Positions 1 through 10,809 of a stretch of DNA of 64,000 bases are shown piece after piece. Below the pieces are notes generated by a model. That model had not been told where the DNA came from and made no database searches. It worked only from the letters and a program-made list of their open reading frames with translations. Both the position numbers and the translations under genes were made by a program. Each line of letters begins with the position of its first letter. Position 1 is the stretch's first letter. This stretch comes from Diphasiastrum complanatum (Eukaryota; Streptophyta; Lycopodiopsida; Lycopodiales; Lycopodiaceae), in NCBI GenBank assembly GCA_029204225.1, contig CM055114.1, positions 18,122,540 through 18,186,539 on the forward strand, read 5' to 3'.

Positions 1-1527
1 AAAGGCAAACAAGTGGATCTTGATTCCACTAATTATGTTTTTTATGTCTCTCATGAAGAGCCAAAGAATGTACAAGAGGCACTCAATACCAAGGAGTGGT
101 ATGATGCCATGAAGCAAGAGTATGATGCATTGATCACCAACAATACTTGGGAGCTTGTGGATCCTCCATCCAACAAGCATGTGATTGGTTGCAAGTGGGT
201 ATTTCGGATCAAGTTCAATCATGATGGCACCATCAACAAGCATAAAGCAAGATTATGTGCCAAAGGATTTGCTCAAATACATGGCCTTGATTATGAGGAG
301 ACCTTTGCACCCGTTGCAAAGATGGTGACAATAAAAATTCTTATTTTTCTTGCTTGTTTCTTCAAGTAGAAGGTGTTCCAATTAGATGTATCCAATGCTT
401 CTCTAAATGGTTATCTTGAGGAGGAGATCTATATGGAACAACCTCAAGGATTCATCAAGGATGAGTCCAAAGTGTGCTTGCTTTTCAAAAGTCTTTATAG
501 ACTCAAGCAAGCACCAAGATCATGGTATTCAAGACTTAATTTTTTTCTTATCTCACTATGATTTACTCTTAGTGACTATGATCCTTCCATGTATCTAAAG
601 TTTGTTGGTAGCAATATTGTCATTCTTCTAATTTATGTTGATGACATTATTCTTTGTGGAAGTTGTATCAAGCTAGTTGATGAAACTAAGCTAGCACTTG
701 GATGTGAGTTTAAAATGCAGGATCTAGGAGAGATACATTACATCCTAGGCCTAAAAATTGATTTTTATGAAAATCATGTCTTTATATGCCAATCAAGATA
801 TGTTCACTCTATGTTGAAAAAATTCCATATGGAAAATTCTAAGAGCATAGATACTCCAATGGAGCAAATTGTAAAAGATCCTAATAAAGGTGATGAAAGA
901 TCCTTTGAAGACATCACACTTTTTAGGAGTCTTGTAGGCTCCTTGATTTGGCTTACCATTACTAGGCCCGATCTAAGTTTCTATGTGCACAAATTGAGTC
1001 AATTTATGCAAGATTCTAAGATCCATCATTGGAAGATGGCCAAGAGGATTCTAAGATATGTATCTTCATCTTGTGATTATGGTCTACTCTATAAAAGTGA
1101 AGATCTATCCATTGTTGCCTACTCGGATTTGGACTTTGCAAGTGACAAGATGGATCGAAAGTCTATTAGTGCATACACTCTCTTTTTTGGAGGCAATCTA
1201 ATATCTTGGCTTTCCAAAAAGCAAGATACTATATCTCTCTCTTCCTGTGAGGCCGAGTACAAAGCACTCACTACAACTACCAAAGAGGTGCTTTGGATCA
1301 AGAGGTTATTAATGGAGCTAAAGTGCATCAAAGAAGATGATCTACCAATGATCAATTGTGATAACATCTCGGCCCAAGCTCTTGCCAATAATCCCATATT
1401 TCATGCAAGAAGCAAGCACATAGAAGTGGCACACCATTTTGTGAGAGAAAAGCTTATTGGAGGAGAAATCTATTTGGAGCATGTCATTCGTCCTCTTGTA
1501 TTGCCAATCTACTCACCAAGCCTTTGA
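1..1527 (+). pseudogene. Ty1/copia pol remnant: reverse transcriptase and RNase H
   Basis: The first frame reads straight in from the window edge, so the 5' part of the element lies outside. It shows the copia RT (RVT_2) start (NTWELVDPP, GCKWVFRIK, KARLCAKGF, ETFAPVAK), then [18 protein letters not shown] and [15 protein letters not shown]. The catalytic YVDD box is near 634-645. The RNase H part includes FASDKMDRKSISAY and SLSSCEAEYKAL, ending with ARSKHIEVAHHF near 1400-1440. Breaks are a TAG stop at 367-369 and a frameshift near 545-590, after which the frame runs open to 1527. In intact elements this polyprotein makes cDNA in cytoplasmic virus-like particles. This copy cannot make a full product. 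Family assignment is firm; lineage within copia is not determined. Confidence 0.93.
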
Positions 1528-1608
1528 GCAAAAGTGCTTTCATCAAGCATAGATCTAATCTTGGAGTTATATCAAGATCAATGTTCAAATCTTCATAGAT
1601 AATTTTTT

Positions 1609-2340
1609 AGGAGGAGTGTGAAGAATTGAAAAAGATTATCTATGTTAGATACAGGGGTCTTATGTTTTTTACATCAAGCATCTAGGTGTAGGATGTTGAT
1701 AGGAACAAATTTGGCATAGATGGCAAATTATGCATTTCCACTTGTAATGCCACTATTGAGCCAAAATAGAGTAAGAGGCTAGACTCGTGCCAATTAGAGT
1801 GTGGACAAGTGTAATGCTTTTGTTTGATGAATTCTAAGAGGTCCAATAGGATTTAGAAGTGGAACCATGTGAGGTCCAATAGGAATTTGAGGTGTGCTTG
1901 AATATAGTCCAATAGAATTAAGAGGTGCATGGATCAATGGTCCAATAGGATTAAGAGGTGACAAAGTATGGTCCAATCATAGTTAAGCATAGTGGTAGCT
2001 CGTGGATCTACTAGTATCATTGTACTCCTCATTTTGAAGCTAATTGATTTGGTCATTATGTGGATTTTGAGTGTTATTGAATTTCTAGCTTTATCTCTCT
2101 ACCCGAGAGCTCATGATGGTTTTTCTCTCTACCCGAGGAGAAAAGCTTGTTTTTACTTAGAATAATTTTTGAATACTTCTCACATGTGTGAGTGAGAGTT
2201 GGAAGTGATTGAATGCATGTAGTAGTGTGTTTTTGCCATAGGATCTAAGATTGATCTTGAATATTAATCTAGTCTTGATCTTGGTGCATCTACACACCTT
2301 AGGAGATCACAAGCACATGTAGTGGACAATCCACACGTGT
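1609..2340 (+). mobile_element. Polypurine tract and start of the copia 3' LTR
   Basis: About 80 bases past the RNase H end is the purine run AGGAGGAG (1609-1616), followed at 1617 by TGTGAAGAATTG. That is the usual position for a polypurine tract and the TG start of a copia 3' LTR. The LTR's right end is not identifiable because no second LTR is in the window; 2340 is a placeholder. No coding region is seen here. Confidence 0.45.
1840..1980 (+). repeat. Short interspersed motif GGTCCAATAGGA, five copies
   Basis: Copies or near copies of GGTCCAATAGGA begin at about 1840, 1873, 1906, 1939 and 1970, spaced about 31-33 bases apart. They are usually followed by a TTAGAGGTG-like stretch. The regular spacing suggests a decayed tandem repeat inside the LTR, probably U3. 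CCAAT is a known promoter element, but a role here is only inference. Confidence 0.6.
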
Positions 2341-2509
2341 GAAATCAACAAGGATGAAGTCTGGATCTTCAAGGATCTGATCGATCTGATCGGCCGGAAT
2401 TAATTTTGGCCTTTTACGGTGGTTTTTCCTTGATAACGTTTTACTCCTTGCACTAATTGATCTAAAATTTTGACAGTAGCTGGATCTGATGCAGATCTTT
2501 CCACTGATC

Positions 2510-3310
2510 TAATCTGCGAGGGCTATCTTGTGCAAGGGTTGGCTGTGCGAGGGTTCTTTAGCTATTTTTGTAGGTAAAAAACTTGATATCTTTCAGATTT
2601 CTGGGAAGTAACCCTTGCAAGCTTCACAGTAGCTGGATCTGAGTCAGATCTCACTATAGAATTCTCTACGAGAGTTAACTCTCGCAAGAAGTAAAAATTT
2701 CACTGTCTACGAGGGTTCAAAATCACTTGTTATGCTTGATCTTCACCAGATCTTCATACTAACTCTCGCAGGCTTCATCACTGATGTAATTTGACATTCT
2801 AAATCGATTGAGAGGGTCTGCAAGAGTTCTTACTGGAAGGATTTGCTGGATCTTCACTTTTTAGTGATTTTTTAGCACTTAAATCCAATTTTTTACTCAC
2901 TGGAATCAAACTAGCTCTCGCAAGCTCTTCTGTGTCCTGCTCTCACTGAGATGGAACTTCAAAATCCTCTATGAGAGTTCTTGACCACTGGAACTGAAAA
3001 TCTCATTGTCTGCGAGGGTTCACTGGTACTTTCCCTTCTTTTTTTCACTGGGAACTCTCGCACAAGTACTTAATCATCAAACTAACTCTCGCAAGTTTCT
3101 CTATGTCCTGGTCTCACTGAGATGGGACTTCAGAGGGCTCTGCGAGAGTTCTTATGAAGATTTGATTTTTTTTGGATTTTTTCAAGGGTTTTTTGAATTT
3201 TTTATGATTTTTCTCTGATTTTTACAATCTGCTTGGAACTAACTCTCGCAGGCTTCTATGCAGGTCTCGGACAGTACCCTAGAGCTGTTGCCAGTCATGC
3301 AAGGGTTAAT
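2510..3310. repeat. Cluster of the motif AACTCTCGCA / TGCGAGAGTT in alternating orientation
   Basis: About sixteen copies of one 10-bp motif or close variants lie within 800 bases, in both orientations. Forward type (AACTCTCGCA or similar): about 2610, 2677, 2761, 2912, 3052, 3084, 3241. Reverse type (TGCGAGAGTT, TGCGAGGGTT, TACGAGAGTT): about 2514, 2531, 2545, 2667, 2708, 2820, 2970, 3011, 3141, 3298. The pair at 2667-2688 is a near-perfect inverted repeat with no spacer. No ORF explains it. It lies between the copia 3' LTR start and a minus-strand LTR. Confidence 0.8.
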
Positions 3311-3419
3311 TTCCACTGATTCTGGAGATATAAAAATCTGATGAGTTTTTTGGCTCTTTTTCCCTCCAAAATGCAGATTGGTGTGTTTTTTGAGTTTTTT
3401 GGATGATTGGTTTAGGTTA

Positions 3420-3535
3420 CACTAATATTCATCATGGTTTTGGTTGAAGAGAAGGAATGGAGAAGAAGAGATTGAGAAGGGAAGAGAAAGAGAGAGAAAG
3501 AGAGTGAGGGTGGAGGTTAGCTCAAATGCTCCTTA
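3420..3535 (+). repeat. Purine-rich (GA) low-complexity tract
   Basis: A stretch of GAGAA/GAGAGA-type purines near 3440-3525 with no ORF. Nothing further is recognised. Confidence 0.6.
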
Positions 3536-3539
3536 TGCT

Positions 3540-4079
3540 TGCTAATAGAAAAACATTCACTATGGCAAACAATAAACATGGAAATAGAAAGCAATGGAAA
3601 ACACACACAATCAAGAGCAATAGCAAGTAGTGAATAGCAAATGATGATGCTTCTCTTCCAAAAATGGTAGAGTTTCCTCCTTCTCATTAAGCATAAAAAT
3701 AGTGTACAAATGGTGTCTTTTTATAAAATGGGGAAGGCCCTTGCCCCTCAATCTTATTGGCTAATATTCACAATGATCCTATCCATTCATCTTGGACCCA
3801 ACTTGATCCAGGGGTCCACAAAAAGTACATTAGAAATCACAAGATTCATGTGAGTCCCAATTTGGACCCAACTCTAAAAAGTGATCTCTAAGTTTAAAAA
3901 TGACATTGGGCCTCTAGTTTTATTTTAATTCCAAGGCCCAAGTCAAGTTTATTTTATTTACAGCTCTAATTGCGTGCTCATTGGGCCATGGGCTTATACA
4001 CGCGGGATGCCATGCCCTCGCAACACATTTAATTTGGAGGATTTTATTTATTTACACTTTGTTGGGAATACTCCCAACA
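3540..4079 (-). mobile_element. Probable minus-strand copia-type LTR
   Basis: The plus strand ends at 4060-4079 with TGTTGGGAATACTCCCAACA, so the minus strand starts with TGTTGGGAGTATTCCCAACA, a typical LTR terminus. A TATA-like CATTTTATAAAAAG lies on the minus strand at about 3717-3730, at a distance suiting an LTR promoter. The inner end and a primer-binding site were not found. The right end directly abuts the LTR-like repeat that begins at 4080. Confidence 0.4.
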
Positions 4080-4080
4080 G

Positions 4081-4410
4081 GCTTAAGGCTAGAGTCATAA
4101 TGCCATGAGGTGGCCTTGGACCTGTAGGCTACAAGACTTTAGTGTAATGGGGATGTCCTTAATCACCCTCACCTAGAACTACGATATGGAAAGACAGAAT
4201 CAATACGATCAAGAATGATGTTAAACCTCCTTGCAGCAGTGCCTCTGGGGCCTGGAAAACCCTCATTGGCTGGGGAGCACAGAGTGGTTGAGACGGCCCT
4301 CGGGATTGGAAGTGGTATCCCTCGATCACTCATATAAGGGCAGTGTGGGCCCTTCCTCTTTTAGGGTTTCCTTGGCGAGACCAATCCCCCATCAAGAATT
4401 TTCCCTAACA
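4081..4410 (+). repeat. Left LTR copy of the gag-only element
   Basis: It aligns almost base for base with 10480-10809, starting GGCTTAAGGCTAGAG and ending in CTAACA. Shared landmarks are GTGTAATGGGGATGTC, ACGATATGGAAAGACA and GGGCAGTGTGGGCCC. Scattered substitutions between the copies suggest an old insertion. Homology stops sharply on the left at the AGGCTTAAGG start. Confidence 0.85.
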
Positions 4411-4830
4411 TTGGTGCATCTACCGGGAGCTAGAACCTTATCATGGGCTATTGTTTGAATGGCAGTTATCTATATGTAGGGCTACGAACTGCATGGATTG
4501 CTTATGTTTTTTAACCTGCCAAACGCTTAACATTGGTGCGTCTGCAGTGAGTCGAGATCTGTTTAGGGGGACATTGTTTAGGAGAGTAATTATCCATGTC
4601 GTTGGTCCAAAAAATATACGTGTTGGAAATTGGTTATTAGTCAAGTGAGCAATTATGACCCGCCAGATGCTTAACATTGGTGCGTCTGGCGGGAGAAATT
4701 TGATAATGGTCCATTGTTTGAAGGGCGATTATCTATACATAGGGCTGTGAACTGTACGGATTAGCCATTTGTGGGTTGCTTATGTTATTTAACCCGCCAG
4801 ACGCTTAACATTGGTGCGTCTGTCGAGAGG
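4404..4830 (+). repeat. Repeated primer-binding-like hairpins downstream of the left LTR
   Basis: TAACATTGGTGCRTCT occurs four times, at about 4406, 4528, 4672 and 4806. The last three are each preceded by a sequence complementary to the bases that follow. The clearest is CCCGCCAGATGC (4659-4670), an 11-base loop, then GCGTCTGGCGGG (4682-4693), giving a 12-bp stem with one G-T pair. A longer unit (TTGTTTGAA.GGC..TTATCTATA, then GGGTTGCTTATG) is also shared between about 4451-4510 and 4713-4785. The first copy sits exactly where a primer-binding site should be. TGGTGCGTCTGCCGGG would pair with a glycine tRNA 3' end as recalled from memory; this is not verified. Confidence 0.7.
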
Positions 4831-5350
4831 AGAAGCCTGCTAAGGGAATGTTGCTTGGAAGATAGTTATTCAGATCACTAATTATGTGTTAGAAGTTTGC
4901 TTGTTGACCGCAATGAGCCACCCTTAGACTTGAAAAGTGCTTACCTATTTCTAGTGTTCTGATGAAGCTGATCTATGAAATCTGAGTTGCCATGGTTGAT
5001 CGTTAGCTGACCCCTCAGACACCAACACAAGTGCACCTATCTCCGCTTATCACCATCAAGTACAACGAATCTCGCCATGTGTATGTCAATGCTAGTGCAT
5101 CAGTCAAGAGACCCTTCACTCAAAATACTAGTATAGTTGAAAGAATTGCCCTCTGTCCTTTGGCTATAAACCATATGATATGAGAAGTGGTTAGCATCAC
5201 ACAATGATGTGTGCTGATCCCACACACATAGTATACATTCTACAACCTTGTCACTATTACGGGCATGTTGTTTAGAATACCAACAGCCGCACGTCCAACC
5301 TTGTTACATGCCCAAGTAATCAAGCCAGATGGGGACCGGTCCTCTACCTA
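4831..5350 (+). other. Leader of the gag-only element, no gene seen
   Basis: No convincing ORF or RNA gene. This is probably 5' untranslated leader and the degraded N-terminal part of gag. Confidence 0.5.
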
Positions 5351-5363
5351 GACAGTTGAATTT

Positions 5364-5720
5364 TTGTCTTGGTTATGGGGATTAGTACGGAGACGAGAAG
5401 CTTTACTGGAATATCCTAGAGATCCTAATGAAGAAGCGAGAAAACTAGTCAAAGAGTTAAAAGACCGCATCTTACATATGAATGACAGGGTATCAGCCCT
5501 AGTTGTAGAAATAGGACAATTTAAATGCCAACTAAACTTAGTCAGCCGAAGGCCATCTACACCCACTAGGCATGTTTGTCGGTTTTGCCAGGGGGATTAT
5601 TTGAACAAAAATTGTCTCACCATTGTGTGTGGGTATTGCAGGAAACATGGCCACCTGGAAGAATGTTGTTGGAAACGCACACGTGACACACAACCAAGAT
5701 TGGACCCATGCAGGCTATGA
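5364..5720 (+). pseudogene. Gag C-terminal fragment with CCHC zinc knuckles
   Basis: The open frame begins at a TTG rather than an ATG, so it is a fragment of a longer gag. A charged, probably helical stretch (EEARKLVKELKDRILHMNDR) is followed by a double zinc-knuckle pattern: CRFC, eight residues, C, then CGYCRKHGHLEECC. Knuckles of this type bind the element's RNA during packaging. The pattern repeats, degenerate, in the next ORF (5846-6907), so the element carries two gag-like segments in series. The frame ends at 5720 and about 125 bases separate it from the next ORF. Confidence 0.7.
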
Positions 5721-5845
5721 TGAAAACAAATTCAACTTAGTAGATAGTAGGATTAGGCCTATAAGAATAACTAAGATGCGGTAGGATAGATCAATTGTGC
5801 ATGACCAATTAGGGTACTTTTTCCGGAATCACTCCAGTAGGCACC

Positions 5846-6907
5846 ATGGCAAGACGTCCCACAGAACCAATCGTGGTGCCCCCGACCGTGGGTGCACTAC
5901 CCACACTATGCGGATCTACACCAGAGTTCCATGGGCTCCCCTCTGAGAGTGCCGAGGAACACATTGATGCTTTTTGGACAACATGCTTTATAAACCACAT
6001 AATGGACCCACATCATGAGATGATGTTTTTCACAACTACCTTGATCGAGGTTGCCAAACGTTGGTATCATAGCTTGCAACGAGGGACCATCCACGACATC
6101 GATACTTTTCATAAACTTTTTCTAATTGAGTTCGTCCATCATAAGCCTATCATGAGTAGTTTAAACCACAATAACAACATGTGGAAAACCAGGCATCCCT
6201 ACTATGCTTATGTTGAACCTCGTCAAGCTGCAAAGGACAGGTCCATCAGCTATCTGCAAAGAAGTCTAGATAGACTCCTAGTCCAACCAGTTTTCCAAAT
6301 CAGCCATATACCAATGGACATGGGGCATGAGCATACGAGACCCAAGTCAGGCTTGGAGGACATGAGAGAAATGTTGACATATTATCTGGGTACTATGAAT
6401 GAAAAAATCTCTACACTTGCTTCAGACATAAACATTCTGAAATGCCAACAACAGACCCCATTAGACGTACCTACACTACTAAGTTGTCGACATTGTCAAG
6501 GGAATCACCTTAGTCGAGATTATCCAAACATGATTTACAAGTATTACCAAAATTATGGTCATTTAGGACAAAAATGTGGGGAGCGGGTAAAAAATCTAGA
6601 CACAGATACCCTCGTACCTAGCCCCATGGACCCGAAAATTCAAAATACAAACAAAACTATGCAACATCCTCAAAAAATGCCTAGCGATACCCCTTCAGAG
6701 GAACGGATGAACAAAACCAAGAAGAGAGTAGGGGTAGAGACCCACAACAAGAGAGTTATTTCTCAGGGACAATCGCTAATTACAATGCCATTAGAAAAAA
6801 TTGTCTTGAGAGCCCTACCCAAGGTAACTCCACCTATGCAACCTAGAAACATCATTGATCATGAATATGCTAACGAAAGTATTTGGAAAAAAATGATTGG
6901 GAAATGA
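5846..6907 (+). CDS. Retrotransposon gag-like protein
   Basis: A 353-residue ORF from ATG at 5846. Residues about 25-110 look like the retrotransposon gag capsid region: EFHGLPSESAEEHIDAF, then VAKRWYHSL and DTFHKLFLIEF. A coiled section follows, then a zinc-knuckle region near residues 213-245 (CRHCQGNHLSRDYP...YGHLGQKC). Here several cysteines of the standard pattern have become tyrosine, so RNA binding is probably weakened. The C-terminal third is basic and low complexity. No protease or polymerase follows. This is the longest intact frame of the element, but it may be decayed or shortened relative to the original. Confidence 0.75.
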   Translation: MARRPTEPIVVPPTVGALPTLCGSTPEFHGLPSESAEEHIDAFWTTCFINHIMDPHHEMMFFTTTLIEVAKRWYHSLQRGTIHDIDTFHKLFLIEFVHHKPIMSSLNHNNNMWKTRHPYYAYVEPRQAAKDRSISYLQRSLDRLLVQPVFQISHIPMDMGHEHTRPKSGLEDMREMLTYYLGTMNEKISTLASDINILKCQQQTPLDVPTLLSCRHCQGNHLSRDYPNMIYKYYQNYGHLGQKCGERVKNLDTDTLVPSPMDPKIQNTNKTMQHPQKMPSDTPSEERMNKTKKRVGVETHNKRVISQGQSLITMPLEKIVLRALPKVTPPMQPRNIIDHEYANESIWKKMIGK

Positions 6908-7062
6908 CCTCCTAGGATTCGCTTAGAAAAGAAAATCACCAATACCTGGCTATCGCCCAGAGCCACACGAACCAAAACAAAAATGCACCACCCTAGGAAA
7001 GGGGTAGCATAGGAAGTGTAGGCCTACCAAAAATTTCATATGATCTGAACATAGAATTAACT

Positions 7063-8006
7063 TTGTGGCAGTTGCTTAGCCTATCCCCACTGATGAGAGA
7101 GAAAGTCAAACATCTGATGGGGTCGCCTGTTCTTCGAAAGCTAAACCAACAAGGAAACAAGTCGCTAGTTCCACCCAATGGCAAGCCAAACTATTACGAT
7201 ATCCAACATGAGGCTGATAGAGATTTACCACCTACAAACCTCAAAGTAACCCCTCAGAATATACGAGACGAGACAAATGACAAGAGGCCCCTGACACACT
7301 CGGAAAGCACACTCATACCCAGAGAGGCTAGGGCGAGTGTACTGAAGATAACCCAAAGTGAGTTATGAAGTGGATTTTAGAGAGTGATTGGCAGGTGAAT
7401 CTTGGGAGCCCACTAAGTCTGAGGAGGCACTACCAACAATATTTAACAATCAGCCAACTGAAGTTGTACCTCCAGACGAGGGCAACAAAAATGGTAGCTC
7501 AAATTGGGAGAAAATAGAAGAACCAGTGTGGACTAACCCTATGAATATCGATCTAGATTCCATGACTTTCGATACTGAACATGACCTATTTGACGATCAT
7601 GTGACCATTGGTGAGCATAAGTACGTTGATACACAATGGTGAGACTGAGTACCAAAATCCTATCCAAGGAACCCAAGAGATGCTAGTTGATACTCTCTAT
7701 CGGGTGGATGACATGCCAGGCTATGGTTCTGAAGTTGAAAATGAAGATTCTGAGTCTAGATTTAAAGATAAAGTAAGAAATACCCCAACCATGGATAGGA
7801 CCAAAGGTGAGAGAATCTATGATATGGCTGGAAGAATATTCCAAGCTATATGTTCGGGTCTCTCATTTATATTATGGAGTCCAGATATACATGAGAATCA
7901 CATGCATCAGTCGAGAGATCTAAGCTCTTTAGCCCTCGACTTTATATATCATGATAGACCAGCAGCAGAAGATGAATACCCCGACAACAAGATTGATGTT
8001 GGGTAG
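7063..8006 (+). pseudogene. Broken hydrophilic ORFs downstream of gag, function unknown
   Basis: Three successive frames (7063-7368, 7388-7642, 7608-8006) are hydrophilic, rich in Asp, Glu, Asn and Pro. They look like one original reading frame split by stops and shifts; the last two overlap by 35 bases. Motifs such as LDSMTFDTEHDLFDDH and YRVDDMPGYGSEVENEDSES are acidic and probably disordered. They match no retrotransposon enzyme I recognise and may be the degraded gag C-terminus or an accessory ORF of this non-autonomous family. Confidence 0.45.
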
Positions 8007-9172
8007 GCAACATGATGGAAATCCACCCTTATCCTTGATTTTACCTGGGGGATAAAGGGAAAATAAGAAGTTGCATTTTAGTTTCATTTGTTTATTTTTC
8101 TGCTTTGCCAATCTTGTTGTTTGGTGAATTTCTTTTTCATTCTGTATGTTATGAAAAAAGAAAAAAAGAAAAAAGTTATTGTTGTTGTATGCACTAACAC
8201 TTGTTGAAGTGCAGGAATCAAATATCCAAAAGTCAAAATCATTTGCACCTACCATCACTGCACCCGCATCATATTAGACACAATATGTTTGAAACATTTG
8301 TTGCAAGCTTGAGTGAATGCATCCATATCCATGCACTCTGCATATACTCTGAGCTACATAGGACATTGTGCATTGTTGTAGCAGGCATACAATTGATTGA
8401 TATAGAAGCATATGGGGGGTTAGAAAGGAAAATTTTGGAAATGGAAACATTGCAGCGGGGAGAGGAGTGACTCCTTTGCCCAATGGATAAGGCACTGGAA
8501 CAAGAATCGGTTGGGTGATGCTTGATGGCTCCAGATCGGCGGATCTATAACCATTTGTGAGGTCCGACATCTTTCCTCCCTATACTTGATTGGACCTGAT
8601 TAGTAGGCAAGCTCAAATAGAGCTAGATCTCCTCTAGCTCATTATTCAGATTCCATGCATAGATCTCATTCATAGTGGACATCAATTAGTGGCTCACACA
8701 ATAGAGATTCAATCAAAAGATCCCAACAACTTACACTTCAGATTTTCATGTAGATCCATTATGATGAAGTGTGTTATTTGAGAGACACAATGGTATTATG
8801 AGTGCACTCTAGTCTTCAATATGTGTGAAATTTTTGATGAGTAGTGTACAATCTATTCTTCATAGATCTCCTAACGATTCAGATCAGAAATAGAGATTAC
8901 ATGTTAAAGTCTTCATAAGTCTAGATCTGATCAACCGCATCTCGTTGAAATTGGTAGATTTGTGATGCATGTACACACATCAATATGCCTCAACATGAAG
9001 CGACTTTGAGATGTGGAGTGGTATGGAGTTGCTGATGGCCGAGGTTGCTACTAACTCATGAAGATCACCTAAGGAACTAGTGTTTCGGTTCAACCGAGCG
9101 GAAACTGGCTGTGAGTGGATCATAGTCTGATCAACCCGGAAGATTCTTCCGAACAATGGGTCTTGATACCAG
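8007..9172. other. Non-coding interior of the gag-only element
   Basis: After the last ORF the sequence is AT-rich with an A/G run near 8154-8178 and no recognisable enzyme. Minus-strand frames (8274-8570, 8980-9240) read partly through this stretch but show no family motif. They might be leader and gag start of the minus-strand LTR element proposed just to the right. Confidence 0.4.
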
Positions 9173-9600
9173 TGAGGAACGCATACAACTGCGGCTCTAT
9201 AAGATACTACTGAACAACACATATTCACCTGAGGAAACAACCAATACTGGTGTGAGTGTCCTCGTTGGAGCTATAGAGATCCGCTGAATTTTCTTCTATG
9301 GTTACTATTATCAGAGTCTGAGTGATGACTGACCTCTGAGTATATAGTTCTGTGTACACATTTTGTTTCTGCTGCTACCTGGTCTTACAGCGACCTGCTT
9401 TCTAAAATACAAGCAATACCTACGTCCCTGTCTGCAGCAATGAATGGTTATCTTGTCAGCACTTAGGCTATCTTCCCAACGATCTGCTACCTTGAAGAGT
9501 TACAACGCAACCTGCTCCACCGTTACTGAAGAGTGTTCCCCATCTGTTCATTGTGGCTTGATCTCTGGCTGCAGTGATCAGCACTCACTGCTAAGATCTG
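9158..9600 (-). mobile_element. Possible minus-strand LTR end with primer-binding site
   Basis: On the minus strand 9171-9158 reads TGGTATCAAGACCC, resembling the initiator-Met primer-binding site TGGTATCAGAGC. It is preceded by a CA dinucleotide at 9174-9173, as expected at an LTR end. A TATA-like ACTATATACTC lies on the minus strand near 9340-9350. The LTR start was not located and there is no second copy, so this stays tentative. Confidence 0.35.
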
Positions 9601-10479
9601 ACAACGATGCCCTCCATTGAAGCTCTACTTGGGCTTGATTTGTCTACGTCAGCTCGCTCTGCCTCTGAGCATTGATCTCGGGCATTCCAGTAGAACGACT
9701 TGGTATGTAGCAGAGCAGTATGATGATCCCCCCGAGTGCAATGTAGAAGAACCCAACCTGAAGCTGAAGGATAAGTGTGACCTCATGATTTGGGGGCTTC
9801 AAGAAGGCAAACCGGTTTCCCTCCACACATGGTATATTTCTCGCATTCTTGACGTGCGGTTTTGCTAGTCAATTCATTTGTGATGTTTGGGTTAAGGGGC
9901 TTGACTTCATGGTTTACATAACCCAGATTTGGCTTGGCTCCGATTTTTAATGAGTGTTGTTGTTTTGGTATGTACTTGCCTAATGACAACCATGTTAGCT
10001 AGCATGCTAATTGTGCCGCCTCATATCATGCTCATAACTATCAAAGGTTGAAAGCTTGACGTGTATCATGCTTAGTTTGCAAACTGGCATGAGCCAGTTT
10101 TGTGTACTTGAGTCACTGGCCCAACCTCTTTGAAATAGAAGAGCGGGTTGTCTGCCATGCGTGGTTGAAGTATACCACCTTGGTTAGGGGTCAATTTAGT
10201 CACATCCATCGTTGGAACTGGCTAGCGAAATACCTAGACCTAACGGTTGGCAAAATACCACCGCCTATCAAACAAAGCGACGCGTATAACTAGTATCCCC
10301 ACGTTGCATGACAAGTAGCACAGAGATGACGTTTTATTTCTATTTGGTACATGTGTACTAGCTTCATCTTGTATGCCTTAAAATTGTTGATTGGGACATC
10401 TTCAAAAAATTGTAAGCACCACCCTCTTTACCAAGTGCAGCCGTATGATCAATCAAAGACCAAATCCTATACTTTGAAG
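9601..10479. other. Non-coding, possible 5' part of the right LTR
   Basis: No gene seen. A purine stretch TTAAGGGGC near 9891-9900 could be the polypurine tract of the gag-only element. If so, the right LTR would be about 900 bases, with only its last 330 matched on the left. Inferred only. Confidence 0.3.
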
Positions 10480-10809
10480 GCTTAAGGCTAGAGCCATAAT
10501 GCCATGAGGTGACCTTGGACCCGTAGGCTACAAGACTTTAGTGTAATGGGGATGTCTTTAATCACCCTCACCTAGAACTACGATATGGAAAGACAAGATC
10601 AATACGATCAAGAATGATGTTAAACCTCCTTGCAGCCGTGCCTCTGGGGGCCTTGAAAACCCTTATCGACTGGGGAGCATGGGGTAGTTGAGACGGCCCT
10701 CAGGATTGGAAGCGGTATCCCTCGATCACTCACGTAAGGGCAGTGTGGGCCCCTCCTCTTTTAGGGCTTTCTAGCGAGACCAATCCCCCACAAAAAATTG
10801 CCCCTAACA
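10480..10809 (+). repeat. Right LTR copy of the gag-only element
   Basis: It matches 4081-4410 along its length, ending CCCCTAACA at 10809. Immediately to the right is the interior of a copia pol, so the element, or a rearrangement, truncated that copia. Confidence 0.85.

Larger units (their letters stand above)
4080..10809 (+). mobile_element. Gag-only LTR element (LARD-like, non-autonomous)
   Basis: Two direct repeats of about 330 bases (4081-4410 and 10480-10809) flank a 6-kb interior. The interior holds gag-type ORFs with CCHC zinc knuckles but no recognisable protease, reverse transcriptase or integrase. That is the pattern of a large non-autonomous retrotransposon derivative needing another element's enzymes. 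The left repeat ends in CCCTAACA, followed directly by a primer-binding-like TTGGTGCATCTACCGGG. No matching target duplication was found. The left LTR seems truncated at 4080 where the minus-strand LTR abuts, and the right LTR may extend left to about 9902, after a purine stretch TTAAGGGGC. Confidence 0.65.
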
